The notes below the pieces were generated by a model that had not been told where the DNA came from, did not search any database, and saw only the letters and a program-made list of their open reading frames with translations. Source: Parabacteroides chongii (GTDB lineage: Bacteria > Bacteroidota > Bacteroidia > Bacteroidales > Tannerellaceae). From it: a stretch of DNA of 64,000 nt. The translations under genes were made by a program, and so were the position numbers. Each line of letters begins with the position of its first letter. Within the stretch, counting starts at the first letter, position 1. Shown here in pieces: positions 43,911 through 54,200 of this stretch. The stretch spans positions 838,501-902,500 of the forward strand of contig NZ_CP120849.1 in assembly GCF_029581355.1 (NCBI RefSeq). Direction: 5' to 3'.

Positions 43911-46900
43911 ATTGCCTCTATTTTCTCTAGCTCCACGTACCAGAGGCAACCTTCTACCCTCTCGTATCCCATTTGGTTGATCAGTTTCATATAATTCTTT
44001 ACCTGGTTATGATGGCGTTTATCCTGTATCTCTCCGAATTTATAGTCTATTACGATCACTTTATCATCCGATATCATGACCCGGTCGGGACGTTTGGAGA
44101 GTCCTTTACCGAAGAGGATATCGACTTCATTCAATACACGCGCCGTACCGTCGTACCAGGGGAAAACTTCCGGTGTATTCAGCAACTCTTCCAGACGGAT
44201 AACCAAAGATTCGGCTTCCTCCTTGTTTATGATACCTGCCAGGCGGTAGCTTCCGACAGCAGAGGGGATATCTTTCCGGGTACGTATCTGGCTCAGTACT
44301 TCGTGCATCAATGTGCCGTGCTTGCGGCGGGCATTATCGAAGAAAAAGCCTTTTCCATGCAAACGGAGCTGCAGACGGTCGTCAGGGGAAATCGAATTGA
44401 TACGTGCCATCGTGATCTCTTCCGGACTGTCTTCATCCGATTTGGCTGCAGAAGGATGCCACCAGCTACCCAATTCAAAAACACCTGCCCGGGTATCGAA
44501 AGAAGATGGCAAAGAGACCAGTGTATCTCCTTCATGGGTATCGTATACTTCCACGTACAGACCTGCCCATAAAGCGTCTGCCATGGAAGAGATCTTTTCA
44601 ATCTCACCGGTTTCCTCTTTAATCTTTTTCGGGCGGGGAGCAAACACGATCAGTTCGTCTTTGGAACGGGTGAAAGCTACGTACAGCGTATTCAGGTTAT
44701 CGATAAAGGCATGCAGACGTTCACGGAAATAATCTTCCGCAAAGATGGTATTACCCAGCGACTGACTATAACGGACAGGTACCAGATGCAGCCGGTTGAA
44801 CGGTTTCGTTTCGGGTTTGCACCACAGGATAACCGGCTTGCTGGGTTTATGGTCTATCTCCCAGTCGCCAAAGGGGATAATAACAACTTTGAATCCCAAA
44901 CCTTTCGATTTATGGACGGTCAGGATACGGATAGCATTCTGTGCATCCGGAGTCGCTATTGTTTTACGATATCCCGTTTCATCCCACCATTTAAGGAAGC
45001 GGCTCAGGTCGGCACTTTCTTTCTGGGTATACTCGGATACCATATCGAGGAATGCCTGAACAAAGACTTGCTCATTCGCCTGAAAATCGCCGGAGAAGAG
45101 ACGGAAAAGTCCTTCCGATATTTCATACAACGACTGACGGGAAAGAGCTTGTAACTCAGCAACCATCTCCGGAGGAAATACATTTTCGGATGTGTTGACG
45201 GAATAAGCTACCGAATGGTTCACCTCTTCTTCCGCCCCTTTCAGGATCCGGTAAGAATACAAGGCAGTCTGTTCGTTGATCTTATCTTCCGGGTTCCGCA
45301 GATAACGAAGCAGGGCAATCATAAAACGGACAGCCGGCGATCCACTGACAAACAGGGCTTCATCGGAGATTATATCATAATGATAGCGGTCGGACGGATT
45401 GGCTTCCTTATAGGATAGCAGCTTATCCGCCACCATCGCTCCTTCCATATTGGTCCGGACCAGAATAGCGATATCCTTCAAGGCATAGCCGTTATCCTGC
45501 AACTGTTCGACCACACCGGGCAGACGTTCCAGGGCTTCCTCCTTCCAGTCTTTCTCTTCATCACCGGTCAGGAACTCAATCTTCACATGACCGTCTTTCT
45601 GCTGAAAAGGCGGAGGTACCTGCTGATAACTTTTCGTATAAGCGGACATGATCTTCGTCAGATAAGCATTGCGCTGCTCTTCACTCAACGAGGAGGTCAG
45701 CAGCGTTTCATTGTAAACGCTTTGCAGGACACCGGGGAGAGCGGTAAAAAATGTATTATTAAATTCTACGATATTCCGGCAACTGCGCCAGTTCTCTTTC
45801 AATGTTTCTTCGCACACTTCCTCTGCCGGGAAGTCTGCCTGCACCTGCTGGTCCAGCAGTTTCCAGTCGGAGTTACGGAAACGGTAGATACTCTGCTTCA
45901 CGTCCCCCACAATCAGGTTGGTACGGTCATGCGCCAGGCTTTCTTCTATCAGCGGACGGAAGTTATTCCATTGCATGCCGCTGGTATCCTGGAACTCGTC
46001 GATCATATAATGATCCACATGCGTACCGGTCTTCTCATAGATAAACGGGGCATCGCTTCCGCCGATCACCTTATTCAACAGTTCCGTCGTATCGGCGATC
46101 AGCATGACATTCTTATCTTCGCGGTAAGAGGCGATCTGACGGGAGACATCCGTCAGGATTCCCAATGTATAATAATAACGGACAATTTCGCGAGCGGTAT
46201 TATAAGCAGTCAGGTTGGAGAATAGGGCGATGATCTTCTTGATGCAATCATTCAGCCCCTCTTCAAATACGCAGCCGATAATCTGGCGCGTCCCCAGCGG
46301 AGTCGTTTTAGTGAAACAGCCCTCCAGGTTATCAGCCAGACCGATAAAAGTTGCGGTCGGCTCTTTCATTTCGCCTTTAGCCAGCCGGTCCAGCAAGGTA
46401 AGCGGAGAACGGCTTCCTCCTTTAAAATCGGTTGTACGGATGGCATACTTACTGAGCAACGCCAGTCCGCTTTCACCTAACCGTTTCGCTTCAGCCTCTA
46501 CCGAACGGATAATACCGAACAGTTCATTTTTATAGTTTTCGAGTGCTTCCTTGTCACGGATATCTTTCGCCACTTCTTCACTGGAAGCTTTATAGCTTTC
46601 TTTAAAGACTTCACGGCTCAGTGACATAATGTCTTTGCGGAGGTTCCATTCTCCGCCGTTCTCTATTTTATCCTCGGCAAAACGAAGCAACCAGCCCAGC
46701 AGTTCCTTACTTTCCGGTTTCTCCAAATCTGCCAGCAGATTATCGACAGCGGTAGTCAGCACCAGCTCCTGGTCCATCTCGATTCCGTAACCGCCCTGCA
46801 AACCGATCTCACGGGTAAAGGCCCGCATGGTCTGCTGGAAAAAGCGGTCGATCGTACTTATATTGAACGCTGAATAATCGTGAAGGATATCGATCAATAT

Positions 46901-47164
46901 CTTGGCTGCCTGTTTACGTACCTGTTCTTCTGTCAATGAATAGGTGGAACACAATGATTCCACATAGTCGGACTTCCGGCCGGACGAGAGATTGTAAAGT
47001 TCCTCTACAATACGGCTTTTCATCTCATCGGTAGCCTTGTTGGTAAATGTTACCGCCAGGATACGACGATAAGCGCCCGGCCCGGCAAACAATAGGGTCA
47101 GGTATTCACCGGTCAGTTTATGGGTCTTACCCGCTCCGGCCGAAGCTCTGTAAACAGTCAGCAT
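43901..47164 (-). CDS. AddA/RecB-like UvrD helicase-nuclease
   Basis: 1087 aa superfamily 1A helicase with C-terminal nuclease. Walker A ASAGAGKT at ~7-14, motif II MIDEFQDTSG, motif VI LYVAFTRSKDEL, and a C-terminal PD-(D/E)XK nuclease signature VIVIDYKFGE near ~1055. Such proteins resect double-strand ends for RecA-dependent repair. The usual partner (AddB-like) is not in this window. The gene starts 14 bp after the eIF1-like gene and its stop lies in hairpin repeat C. Confidence 0.88.
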   Translation of the reverse strand: MLTVYRASAGAGKTHKLTGEYLTLLFAGPGAYRRILAVTFTNKATDEMKSRIVEELYNLSSGRKSDYVESLCSTYSLTEEQVRKQAAKILIDILHDYSAFNISTIDRFFQQTMRAFTREIGLQGGYGIEMDQELVLTTAVDNLLADLEKPESKELLGWLLRFAEDKIENGGEWNLRKDIMSLSREVFKESYKASSEEVAKDIRDKEALENYKNELFGIIRSVEAEAKRLGESGLALLSKYAIRTTDFKGGSRSPLTLLDRLAKGEMKEPTATFIGLADNLEGCFTKTTPLGTRQIIGCVFEEGLNDCIKKIIALFSNLTAYNTAREIVRYYYTLGILTDVSRQIASYREDKNVMLIADTTELLNKVIGGSDAPFIYEKTGTHVDHYMIDEFQDTSGMQWNNFRPLIEESLAHDRTNLIVGDVKQSIYRFRNSDWKLLDQQVQADFPAEEVCEETLKENWRSCRNIVEFNNTFFTALPGVLQSVYNETLLTSSLSEEQRNAYLTKIMSAYTKSYQQVPPPFQQKDGHVKIEFLTGDEEKDWKEEALERLPGVVEQLQDNGYALKDIAILVRTNMEGAMVADKLLSYKEANPSDRYHYDIISDEALFVSGSPAVRFMIALLRYLRNPEDKINEQTALYSYRILKGAEEEVNHSVAYSVNTSENVFPPEMVAELQALSRQSLYEISEGLFRLFSGDFQANEQVFVQAFLDMVSEYTQKESADLSRFLKWWDETGYRKTIATPDAQNAIRILTVHKSKGLGFKVVIIPFGDWEIDHKPSKPVILWCKPETKPFNRLHLVPVRYSQSLGNTIFAEDYFRERLHAFIDNLNTLYVAFTRSKDELIVFAPRPKKIKEETGEIEKISSMADALWAGLYVEVYDTHEGDTLVSLPSSFDTRAGVFELGSWWHPSAAKSDEDSPEEITMARINSISPDDRLQLRLHGKGFFFDNARRKHGTLMHEVLSQIRTRKDIPSAVGSYRLAGIINKEEAESLVIRLEELLNTPEVFPWYDGTARVLNEVDILFGKGLSKRPDRVMISDDKVIVIDYKFGEIQDKRHHNQVKNYMKLINQMGYERVEGCLWYVELEKIEAIKN

Positions 47165-47177
47165 ACTATTTTATTTC

Positions 47178-47522
47178 TTATATGACGCGGCTTTTCGTGT
47201 AGCCTTCCTTTTGTAATATCTCAAGCACTTTCTGACGCAGATCACCTTGTACGATGATCTCGCCGTCTTTAGCTGAACCTCCGACACCGCATTTGACCTT
47301 CAGGAATTTGCCCAATGCTTCCAGATCGTCGGTCATGCCGCGAAAGCCAGTAACCAATGTTACGGCTTTACCTCCCCGATTGCGTTTATCCAGTGAAATA
47401 CGTAACAATTGCTTTTCTTTGGGAAGTGTATCTTCCTCTTCCTCATCTCCTGTATGATATTGAAAATCCGGATTGGTAGAATACATCACCCCCAAACGGT
47501 CTTTCCAGTCATTATTCTTCAT
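47178..47522 (-). CDS. SUI1/eIF1-like translation factor (YciH family)
   Basis: 114 aa. A short acidic N-terminal extension precedes a SUI1 domain (~40-114): RISLDKRNRGGKAVTLVTGF, then LKVKCGVGGSAKDGEIIVQG and a C-terminal LQKEGYTKSRVI. The bacterial YciH family resembles eIF1 and may affect start-site selection; the role is not essential. Transcribed with the helicase-nuclease gene. Confidence 0.92.
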   Translation of the reverse strand: MKNNDWKDRLGVMYSTNPDFQYHTGDEEEEDTLPKEKQLLRISLDKRNRGGKAVTLVTGFRGMTDDLEALGKFLKVKCGVGGSAKDGEIIVQGDLRQKVLEILQKEGYTKSRVI

Positions 47523-47545
47523 AATCTATTCAATTTTATTCGGTT

Positions 47546-47576
47546 CAAAACTACAAATTAACGGCGGGATAAGCAA
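47546..47576 (-). promoter_or_regulatory. Promoter of the eIF1-like gene
   Basis: Minus strand TTG (47576-47574), 20-bp gap, TAGTTTTG (47553-47546). Start predicted near 47539, about 17 nt before the ATG. Confidence 0.62.
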
Positions 47577-47595
47577 GATTACAAAGAATAATACA

Positions 47596-47603
47596 TATCT
47601 TTG
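47596..47603 (+). promoter_or_regulatory. -7 element of the sensor kinase gene
   Basis: TATCTTTG matches TAnnTTTG, about 38 nt before the kinase start. No clear -33 element. Confidence 0.5.
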
Positions 47604-47641
47604 CTTGAAATAGACTGAATTTCATAGCGTCGTAAAATTTC

Positions 47642-49564
47642 ATGATTGTGCGTATGAAAAGACTTTTTTTCATAGTATACCTGATACTATTAACCAGTCG
47701 TTCATTGTATGCCTTGCCACACGATAAAGACGATTATATCCTAGTAGTACACTCCATAAACTTCAGCGAAGTATGGACACAAGGTATTTATGAGGCGATC
47801 AATAACACTTTCGCCGAAGAGAGCATATCCGTAAAAGGGGAAGAACTCTCTATCCCTGCCATGAGAGACACGACAGACGTAAATAAGAAGGTTGAATTAT
47901 TACGAAAGAAATACCCTGTCCCTCCTAAAGTGATCGTTTGTATAGGGGACCCGGCGTGGCTGGTTTGTCAACCTCTTTTCGATAAAGAATGGAAAAACGT
48001 TTCTACTATCATCTGCCATTCACAAGAGCTGATCCCGACACAAATAGAATATCTGCTGGACAGGGACCTGCAGACCATCCAGCACATGGCTTATACAGAA
48101 GATCAGATGAAAAGCTATAATGCAACCAGGTTAGTCCAGCCTCTATACATAAAAGAGACCATTGAAACAATTAAGAAACTGCAGCCCGAGTTGAATCGAA
48201 TAGTCTTTATCAGGGACAACCGGTATATCAGTTTATACACCCAGAAAGAGCTCTCAAAGACAATGCAGGCAGACTTTCCTGATCTGAAACTGGAAATACT
48301 TTCCACCCCGGCTCTTTCTACCGAAAATCTACTGGATAGCCTGAGCCTTTGCGGAAAAGAAACTGGAATTATCTATTACTCCTGGTTCATATTCAAAAAC
48401 ACGCATGAAAACCATTATCTAATAGACAACGTACAAAAGATGACCAACAGCTTCTCCCAACCGCCGGTATATATTTTAGCAGACCTGAATATCGAAACCG
48501 GAAACTTTGCGGGCGGACATTACATCTCAGAAAATGACTTCAGCAAGTCCGTTATTGCTACTGTCCGGTTGATATTGGAGGGGACAGAGGCACGAAACAT
48601 CTTAACCCATATCGGAGGAACAGCTCATACACATCTGAACTATCAGCATTTGTTGAGCCACAGCATCGAACCATCCCATTTTCCGATCAATGCTATTTAC
48701 TACCAGCAGCCGCCTACCTTTTTCCAAAAATACAAGATACATCTATTCAGCGGATTTGCCATCATCTGCCTGCTGATAACAATTGCCGTACTGCGTTTCC
48801 GCCTCTATTTCCAAAAACTGAAACGGGAGGAAGAACGACGGGAAAAAGAAAAAGCAGAAGAAGCCAACCGTCTTAAATCTGCTTTCCTGGCTAATATGAG
48901 CCACGAAATACGCACTCCGCTCAACGCAATCGTAGGCTTTTCCAACCTGATCGCCCATTCGGAAAGTCCGGAAGATACTGCCGAATTTTGCCAGATCATA
49001 GAAACCAACAACGAGCTATTGCTACAATTGATCAACGATATACTGGATTTATCAAAGATAGAAGCCGACCAACTGGAATTCACCTTTACCAATATCGATG
49101 TATCGGCGCTGCTTGCCACACTGGCACAAACTTTCAAGAGCCGAACCAAACAAGGGGTTATACTGGAATATTCCATCCCGGAACAACCTTGCTTCATCTA
49201 CTCGGAAAAGACCCGTTTAACACAAGTCATAACCAACTTCCTGACCAATGCCTGCAAATTCACCATGGAAGGAAGTATCAAAATGGGATACGAAGAGACA
49301 ACAGACGGACTGCGCTTTTATGTTACCGACACGGGAAAGGGCATCTCCGATGAAAATATCCCGCACGTATTCGAGCGGTTTGCCAAATTCGACAATTTTA
49401 TTCAGGGAACAGGATTGGGATTATCTATCTGTATGACGATTGTAAAACGCCTGAACGGAGAGATCGGCGTGGAATCGAAAGAGGGGAAAGGAAGTACTTT
49501 CTGGTTCACAATCCCCTGTGAAGTTCATCACGAAAACACGGTTACTTCTGAATCAGTACAGTAG
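47642..49564 (+). CDS. Membrane sensor histidine kinase with ABC-substrate-binding-like sensor domain
   Basis: 640 aa (636 if starting at ATG 47654, which begins the signal sequence). Periplasmic region ~30-360 (DYILVVHSINFSEVWTQGI) resembles the ABC_sub_bind fold. One transmembrane helix (~372-392) is followed by a coiled coil rich in Glu/Lys, HisKA with the phosphorylated His in ANMSHEIRTPLNAIVGFSN, and HATPase (DTGKGISDENIPHVF, GTGLGLSI). It ends after the ATPase, without a receiver, so its response regulator is elsewhere; no regulator gene adjoins it. Its 3' end overlaps the convergent ispF by 23 bp. Confidence 0.9.
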   Translation: MIVRMKRLFFIVYLILLTSRSLYALPHDKDDYILVVHSINFSEVWTQGIYEAINNTFAEESISVKGEELSIPAMRDTTDVNKKVELLRKKYPVPPKVIVCIGDPAWLVCQPLFDKEWKNVSTIICHSQELIPTQIEYLLDRDLQTIQHMAYTEDQMKSYNATRLVQPLYIKETIETIKKLQPELNRIVFIRDNRYISLYTQKELSKTMQADFPDLKLEILSTPALSTENLLDSLSLCGKETGIIYYSWFIFKNTHENHYLIDNVQKMTNSFSQPPVYILADLNIETGNFAGGHYISENDFSKSVIATVRLILEGTEARNILTHIGGTAHTHLNYQHLLSHSIEPSHFPINAIYYQQPPTFFQKYKIHLFSGFAIICLLITIAVLRFRLYFQKLKREEERREKEKAEEANRLKSAFLANMSHEIRTPLNAIVGFSNLIAHSESPEDTAEFCQIIETNNELLLQLINDILDLSKIEADQLEFTFTNIDVSALLATLAQTFKSRTKQGVILEYSIPEQPCFIYSEKTRLTQVITNFLTNACKFTMEGSIKMGYEETTDGLRFYVTDTGKGISDENIPHVFERFAKFDNFIQGTGLGLSICMTIVKRLNGEIGVESKEGKGSTFWFTIPCEVHHENTVTSESVQ

Positions 49565-50018
49565 CATACGCAGCAATACCTTCCTGCCGTCCGGTAAAGC
49601 CCAGTTTTTCTGTCGTTGTAGCCTTGATGGAAATATCTTCCTCGCCTACCTGCATCACTTCAGCCAGCGTTTGTTTCATGGCAGGAATATGCGGATTCAG
49701 CTTCGGACGTTCAGCGGCTATGGTTGCATCGATATTTCCCAGTTCATAACCGGCTTCACGTATTAGCTTCATTGTATCACGCAATAATATCTTACTGTCT
49801 ATATTCTTGTATTCGCCTGCCGTATCAGGAAAATGATAACCGATATCACGCATATTGGCAGCCCCCAGGAGCGCATCACAAATGGCATGTATCAGTACAT
49901 CCGCATCACTATGTCCCAGTAAACCCAATGTATGCTCTATCCGTATCCCTCCCATCCACAACTCACGGTCGGGAACAAGGGCATGCACATCATAACCGAA
50001 ACCTACACGTATCTTCAT
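49542..50018 (-). CDS. ispF: 2-C-methyl-D-erythritol 2,4-cyclodiphosphate synthase
   Basis: 158 aa, normal size, fifth step of the MEP isoprenoid pathway. Zinc ligands in GYDVH near the N-terminus and HSDADVLIHAICDAL, then GDIG-like RDIGYHFPDT and the C-terminal TTEKLGFTGR. Last gene of a leftward cluster after porV (spacing 7 bp), so probably in the same transcript. Confidence 0.96.
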   Translation of the reverse strand: MKIRVGFGYDVHALVPDRELWMGGIRIEHTLGLLGHSDADVLIHAICDALLGAANMRDIGYHFPDTAGEYKNIDSKILLRDTMKLIREAGYELGNIDATIAAERPKLNPHIPAMKQTLAEVMQVGEEDISIKATTTEKLGFTGRQEGIAAYATVLIQK

Positions 50019-50025
50019 ATTGATA

Positions 50026-51225
50026 TTATCTGAACAGGTTCTTGATTCCGTCCATATCGAACGACAGAGAGAAACGAAGCGTCTGGTCCAACGGGTTACT
50101 CTGAACCGTACTTACCAGATAAGCGGCATCCAACTGGAATACACTCATACGGAAACCGGCCCCGACAGAGAAATACTGACGGTTACCTTTATTGGCATTT
50201 TCATAGAAATAACCTCCACGAACGAAGAACTGGTCATTATAGCTATACTCTGCACCGATAGAAACCATTACTTCCTGCAACTCTCCTTTGAACCCGTCGG
50301 GTGAATCACCGAAAGATTTGAAGATACCGGAAATACCGGATACATCTCTATACTCTTCCTTTTTCTTGTCGTATTCTTCCTTTTCTTCATCTGTATACCC
50401 TTCACGCAGATAAGGCAGACTGGGAACCAAATATTTACTCAGATCAAGGTACAGACCGATCCGGTTAAAATCATCGATCGGATACAGCAAACCAGTTCCC
50501 ACACGAAGAGTCGTCGGGATAAATTCATTGTGTTCTCCACCGTCATAAGATATCTTCGTACCGATATTTGATACATTAAAACCGAAACTCCACAAACACT
50601 CGCTGTTACCCAAGATTACATATTTCTCCAGATAACCGGCGATATCCGCTGCAAAGGCATTACCAGGCACACGACTTTCATCGGAAGGATCCGATCCCAT
50701 ATCGGAACGGATATAACGCATGGCAACAGCCATTGAATAAGACTCTGATAATTTACGGCTATAACTTACGTCGAAAGCCATTTCATACGGACTTACAGAA
50801 TAACCGCCGGTCGATTCTCCACTAATAGGATTATAGGGAACGTCTCCCAAAGAGAAATAACGTAGAGAAGCACCTACCGCCTGCAAATCACTGTCGCCAA
50901 TCTTATAATATCCCGACAAGTTCGCCAAAGCCACGTCGTTTACCAACTTACGCAACCAGGGAGTATATGACAAAGATACTCCCGCCTTACTATACATAAA
51001 TGCATACTTTGCCGGATTCCAATATTGAGAGTTTATATCGGGAGTAGTCGAAGCACCGTTGTCACCCATTGCACCACCACGGGCATCAGGAGCGATAGAC
51101 AGTGAAGGTACTGCCGTATTAACCGGAGCAAATTTAGCCTTATCACCTTCGGCATGTAACGCCGTAAAAGTTGTCAAAAAGCTGATTACAACTATAAGTG
51201 TACTGATTTTTAATTCTTTTGTCAT
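50026..51225 (-). CDS. porV: Type IX secretion outer-membrane protein PorV
   Basis: 399 aa FadL/PorV-like beta-barrel with signal peptide (cleavage near TALHAEG). The mature N-terminal pattern SIAPDARGGAMGDNGASTTPDINSQYWNPAK is typical of PorV/PorQ/LptO proteins, cut here to its key features. PorV shuttles T9SS cargo from the translocon to the sortase PorU, encoded directly upstream (gap about 69 bp), the same arrangement as in Porphyromonas gingivalis. Confidence 0.9.
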   Translation of the reverse strand: MTKELKISTLIVVISFLTTFTALHAEGDKAKFAPVNTAVPSLSIAPDARGGAMGDNGASTTPDINSQYWNPAKYAFMYSKAGVSLSYTPWLRKLVNDVALANLSGYYKIGDSDLQAVGASLRYFSLGDVPYNPISGESTGGYSVSPYEMAFDVSYSRKLSESYSMAVAMRYIRSDMGSDPSDESRVPGNAFAADIAGYLEKYVILGNSECLWSFGFNVSNIGTKISYDGGEHNEFIPTTLRVGTGLLYPIDDFNRIGLYLDLSKYLVPSLPYLREGYTDEEKEEYDKKKEEYRDVSGISGIFKSFGDSPDGFKGELQEVMVSIGAEYSYNDQFFVRGGYFYENANKGNRQYFSVGAGFRMSVFQLDAAYLVSTVQSNPLDQTLRFSLSFDMDGIKNLFR

Positions 51226-51294
51226 ACTATATCTGTTAAAAACAAGGGAACCGAAAAGTTACCTTACGAACATATAAACTGATTTTGACTTACT

Positions 51295-54200
51295 TTATTG
51301 TGCGAGGATTATTAATTTCTTTGCATCCGTTGCTTCTTTAGAACCTCCGCTACTGATTGCCGCACGATAGATATATACGCCGGGACGAAGACGTCCTCCT
51401 CTGTTATTCGTCAGATCCCAGGTTACCGTATACGATTTGAACAGTTCGGAGGCTCCGGTTTCCTGATGTTTCCATTGCAGGCGCCCCATCATATCGTATA
51501 CCATAATACCAACCGTCAACTGGCTTTCCGGACGGTTATGGAACAAGTGGAACTCTACCTGTTCGCGTGCCGGACTCGGTGTTGCCGTCAACTCCAGCAG
51601 GTAAGGCTTCAATCCTTCCACTACTTCAAATTCAAAATCGTAGGTAGTAGAATTATTCTGAATATCCCACACTTTAAACTCAGCAGTATGCATACCCGGT
51701 GCCAGGGCAGGAAGCAGATACTTCACGATACCTTCTCCATCCGTTCCGGGGATCAGCTCATAATAACTGTTCAGGTTGAAGCTGAGTGACGGATCGCCGT
51801 CAACGATCAGCATCATATCATGTCCGATACTGCTACCGGTTATATTCACGCCGCTCTTGTCCCAAAGACGTGCCACAAAGAACGGAGTCGTATTAACGGG
51901 ACCGCCGCTTACAAATGTAGAATCATTCATATACAAGGAACGTATCTCCGGTCCATCGGAATCGTCTTCCGCATTATCATCCGTACCTCCGACACGATAA
52001 TTCAGATAAGCCCCCTGTGCTTCCAGGTTATTCGTTTCATCCGAAGCATACAGGTTCATCTTTCCGAATTCATTCGAATAAGAAATATCTTTCGGAACGG
52101 TAAAGGTAAAGCTGAATTTTCCAGCACGAACCGAATCGTTTCCGACAAAGAGAATATTTGAATAATCCGTATATTTAAATGTCTTGCCGGTCTTGTTGTT
52201 ATCCAATGTTTCGTAAGAAACACGGCTATCCAGTACGGTCGGGTTTAGCAAACCGGTAAAGTCTGTAGCAATATTACCATCCGCATTCAGTACTTCGCCT
52301 TCCACTGTAATCTTTTGCAATGCCTTAAAAGCGACCGGCTCGTCTGTTACCGGATTACCGTTTATCGTCGTCACTTGCATCCGGTATTCCGGATAAGCCA
52401 GTTTCAACGCCGGGTCACCGATCAGGGAGAATCCGAGCTTATACCGGCTTGCACTCAAATCCCGCTTGGTTTGTTTCATTACTTCGCCCAGTGTCAGGCG
52501 GCGTCCGTTCTTTTTCTCGAACAAATTCCGGATCAACATCTGATTGATCGTGAAGTTGGGAGAAGAATAAGCCACACGGGTTGTCGTAAACAGACCGATA
52601 CCGCCACTGACCTTATTCAGGAAAACCTGCTCGCCGGCAGAAGTAACCGGAGCGTCAAAACGACAGAAGTCGCAAGTCGCCGTGATCCAGATAGGCAGAC
52701 GTTTATAAGTTGATTTCGTAATATCGCTTTCAGTCAGTACCTTTTCATCACTCCAGGAAGTTGTATTACCGTGTCCGGTATAGTTAATCAGCAGTAAACC
52801 GTTCTTCAGTTGTTTCTGAATATTCGTTTTCACATCCGGATAAGTAGCCAATCCGGCCGAAACATCTTTTTTATAAGAATCGAAATAAATCTTATTGACA
52901 AGGAACTCCGGATGGCTTTCATTGATATATTCGCCCAGCTGGTCAGCCTGACTTGCATGATCTGTCATATAACTGTCAGCACTGTTTCCGTCGTCTGCGA
53001 CAAAGCAAACATTGTTTTTCCAGGATCCGGTATCTTTATTATCCATATAACTGATCACCTTATCCACCATATTACTCGCCTCTGCCTGCGTCCGGACTGG
53101 GAAACGACCGATACCGATATCCAGCCTCATAGAGCTTAATCCTTTGCCATTGTTGCTGTCATCCAAAAATCCGAAATAATCGTCGATCACAAAAGATTCT
53201 TCATCCAGCGATTCTTCCGTCTGATAGGTCAGCAGCATATTACTTGTCGTTACATTCTTCCAGCTAGAAGTAATGAAACGGTTATCGAACGCGCCATCTC
53301 CGAAAAGAAGCAGATACTTGGGCGCATCGGCCTCCGAAGTCCGACGATCGTAGAACATCTTCATGAAACGACGATAGGCAGTAGCATCCGGCGTACCGCT
53401 CGAAAACTCATTATAAATAGCCTCCGGTGCAACCACCTGTACAGTCAGTCCGTCGCGTGTACGGTGAGCCTCAGCCAGCCGTTCTGCCTGCGAAGCCAAT
53501 CCCGGTTGAGCGATAATGATCATATCTGTCTGCGGTAATGCGTGCAAATCCTGATTTGCCACTTCACCGATCACTTTCGGAGTAGGGAACGTCTGGTTTC
53601 TCTGTACCAAAGCAAACTCCCTCAGCGTTCCTGCAGGGATGGAAAAAGTCAATTCGCTCCCGCTCAGTTCCGTTTCCATCCGTTTCGGATTCAACTTATC
53701 CGTCACATCGAAAACCAAGGTGTTCGCATTGGCGTTCTGAACCGTAAAACGAGATGCATTGTTAACAGAAGCCAAACTACGAAAGAATGTACAGACACCA
53801 TAAGGCTGCAACTCCCGCTTCATCTGCAAACGGATAAAATCGAGATGAACATTCTTATCTCCCAGTTTCCCGTATCTTACATTCACTTTTACACTGGAAC
53901 TTTTATCTCCTTTCCAATCCACTACCTGATAAACCGGACGCGCCATTACATACGTATCGTATTTCCCGTTTGCGTTAGCGATGGTCCGCTCCAACAGTTT
54001 TTCTCCGTCTACGCTCATGCTCACGCTACCCGTACCGGTGATCGGCTTAGCGATGAAACGCAAGGTCACCTTGCCGTCATCATTGGTTATACCCGTTATA
54101 CCGGTAAATGAGAAATCCCTGGAAAGAGTCATATCCATCGCTTCCCCGAAAAGTTCCCGTCCCGAATTATTCACAGAGACCAGGTCTTTTTCATGTAACA

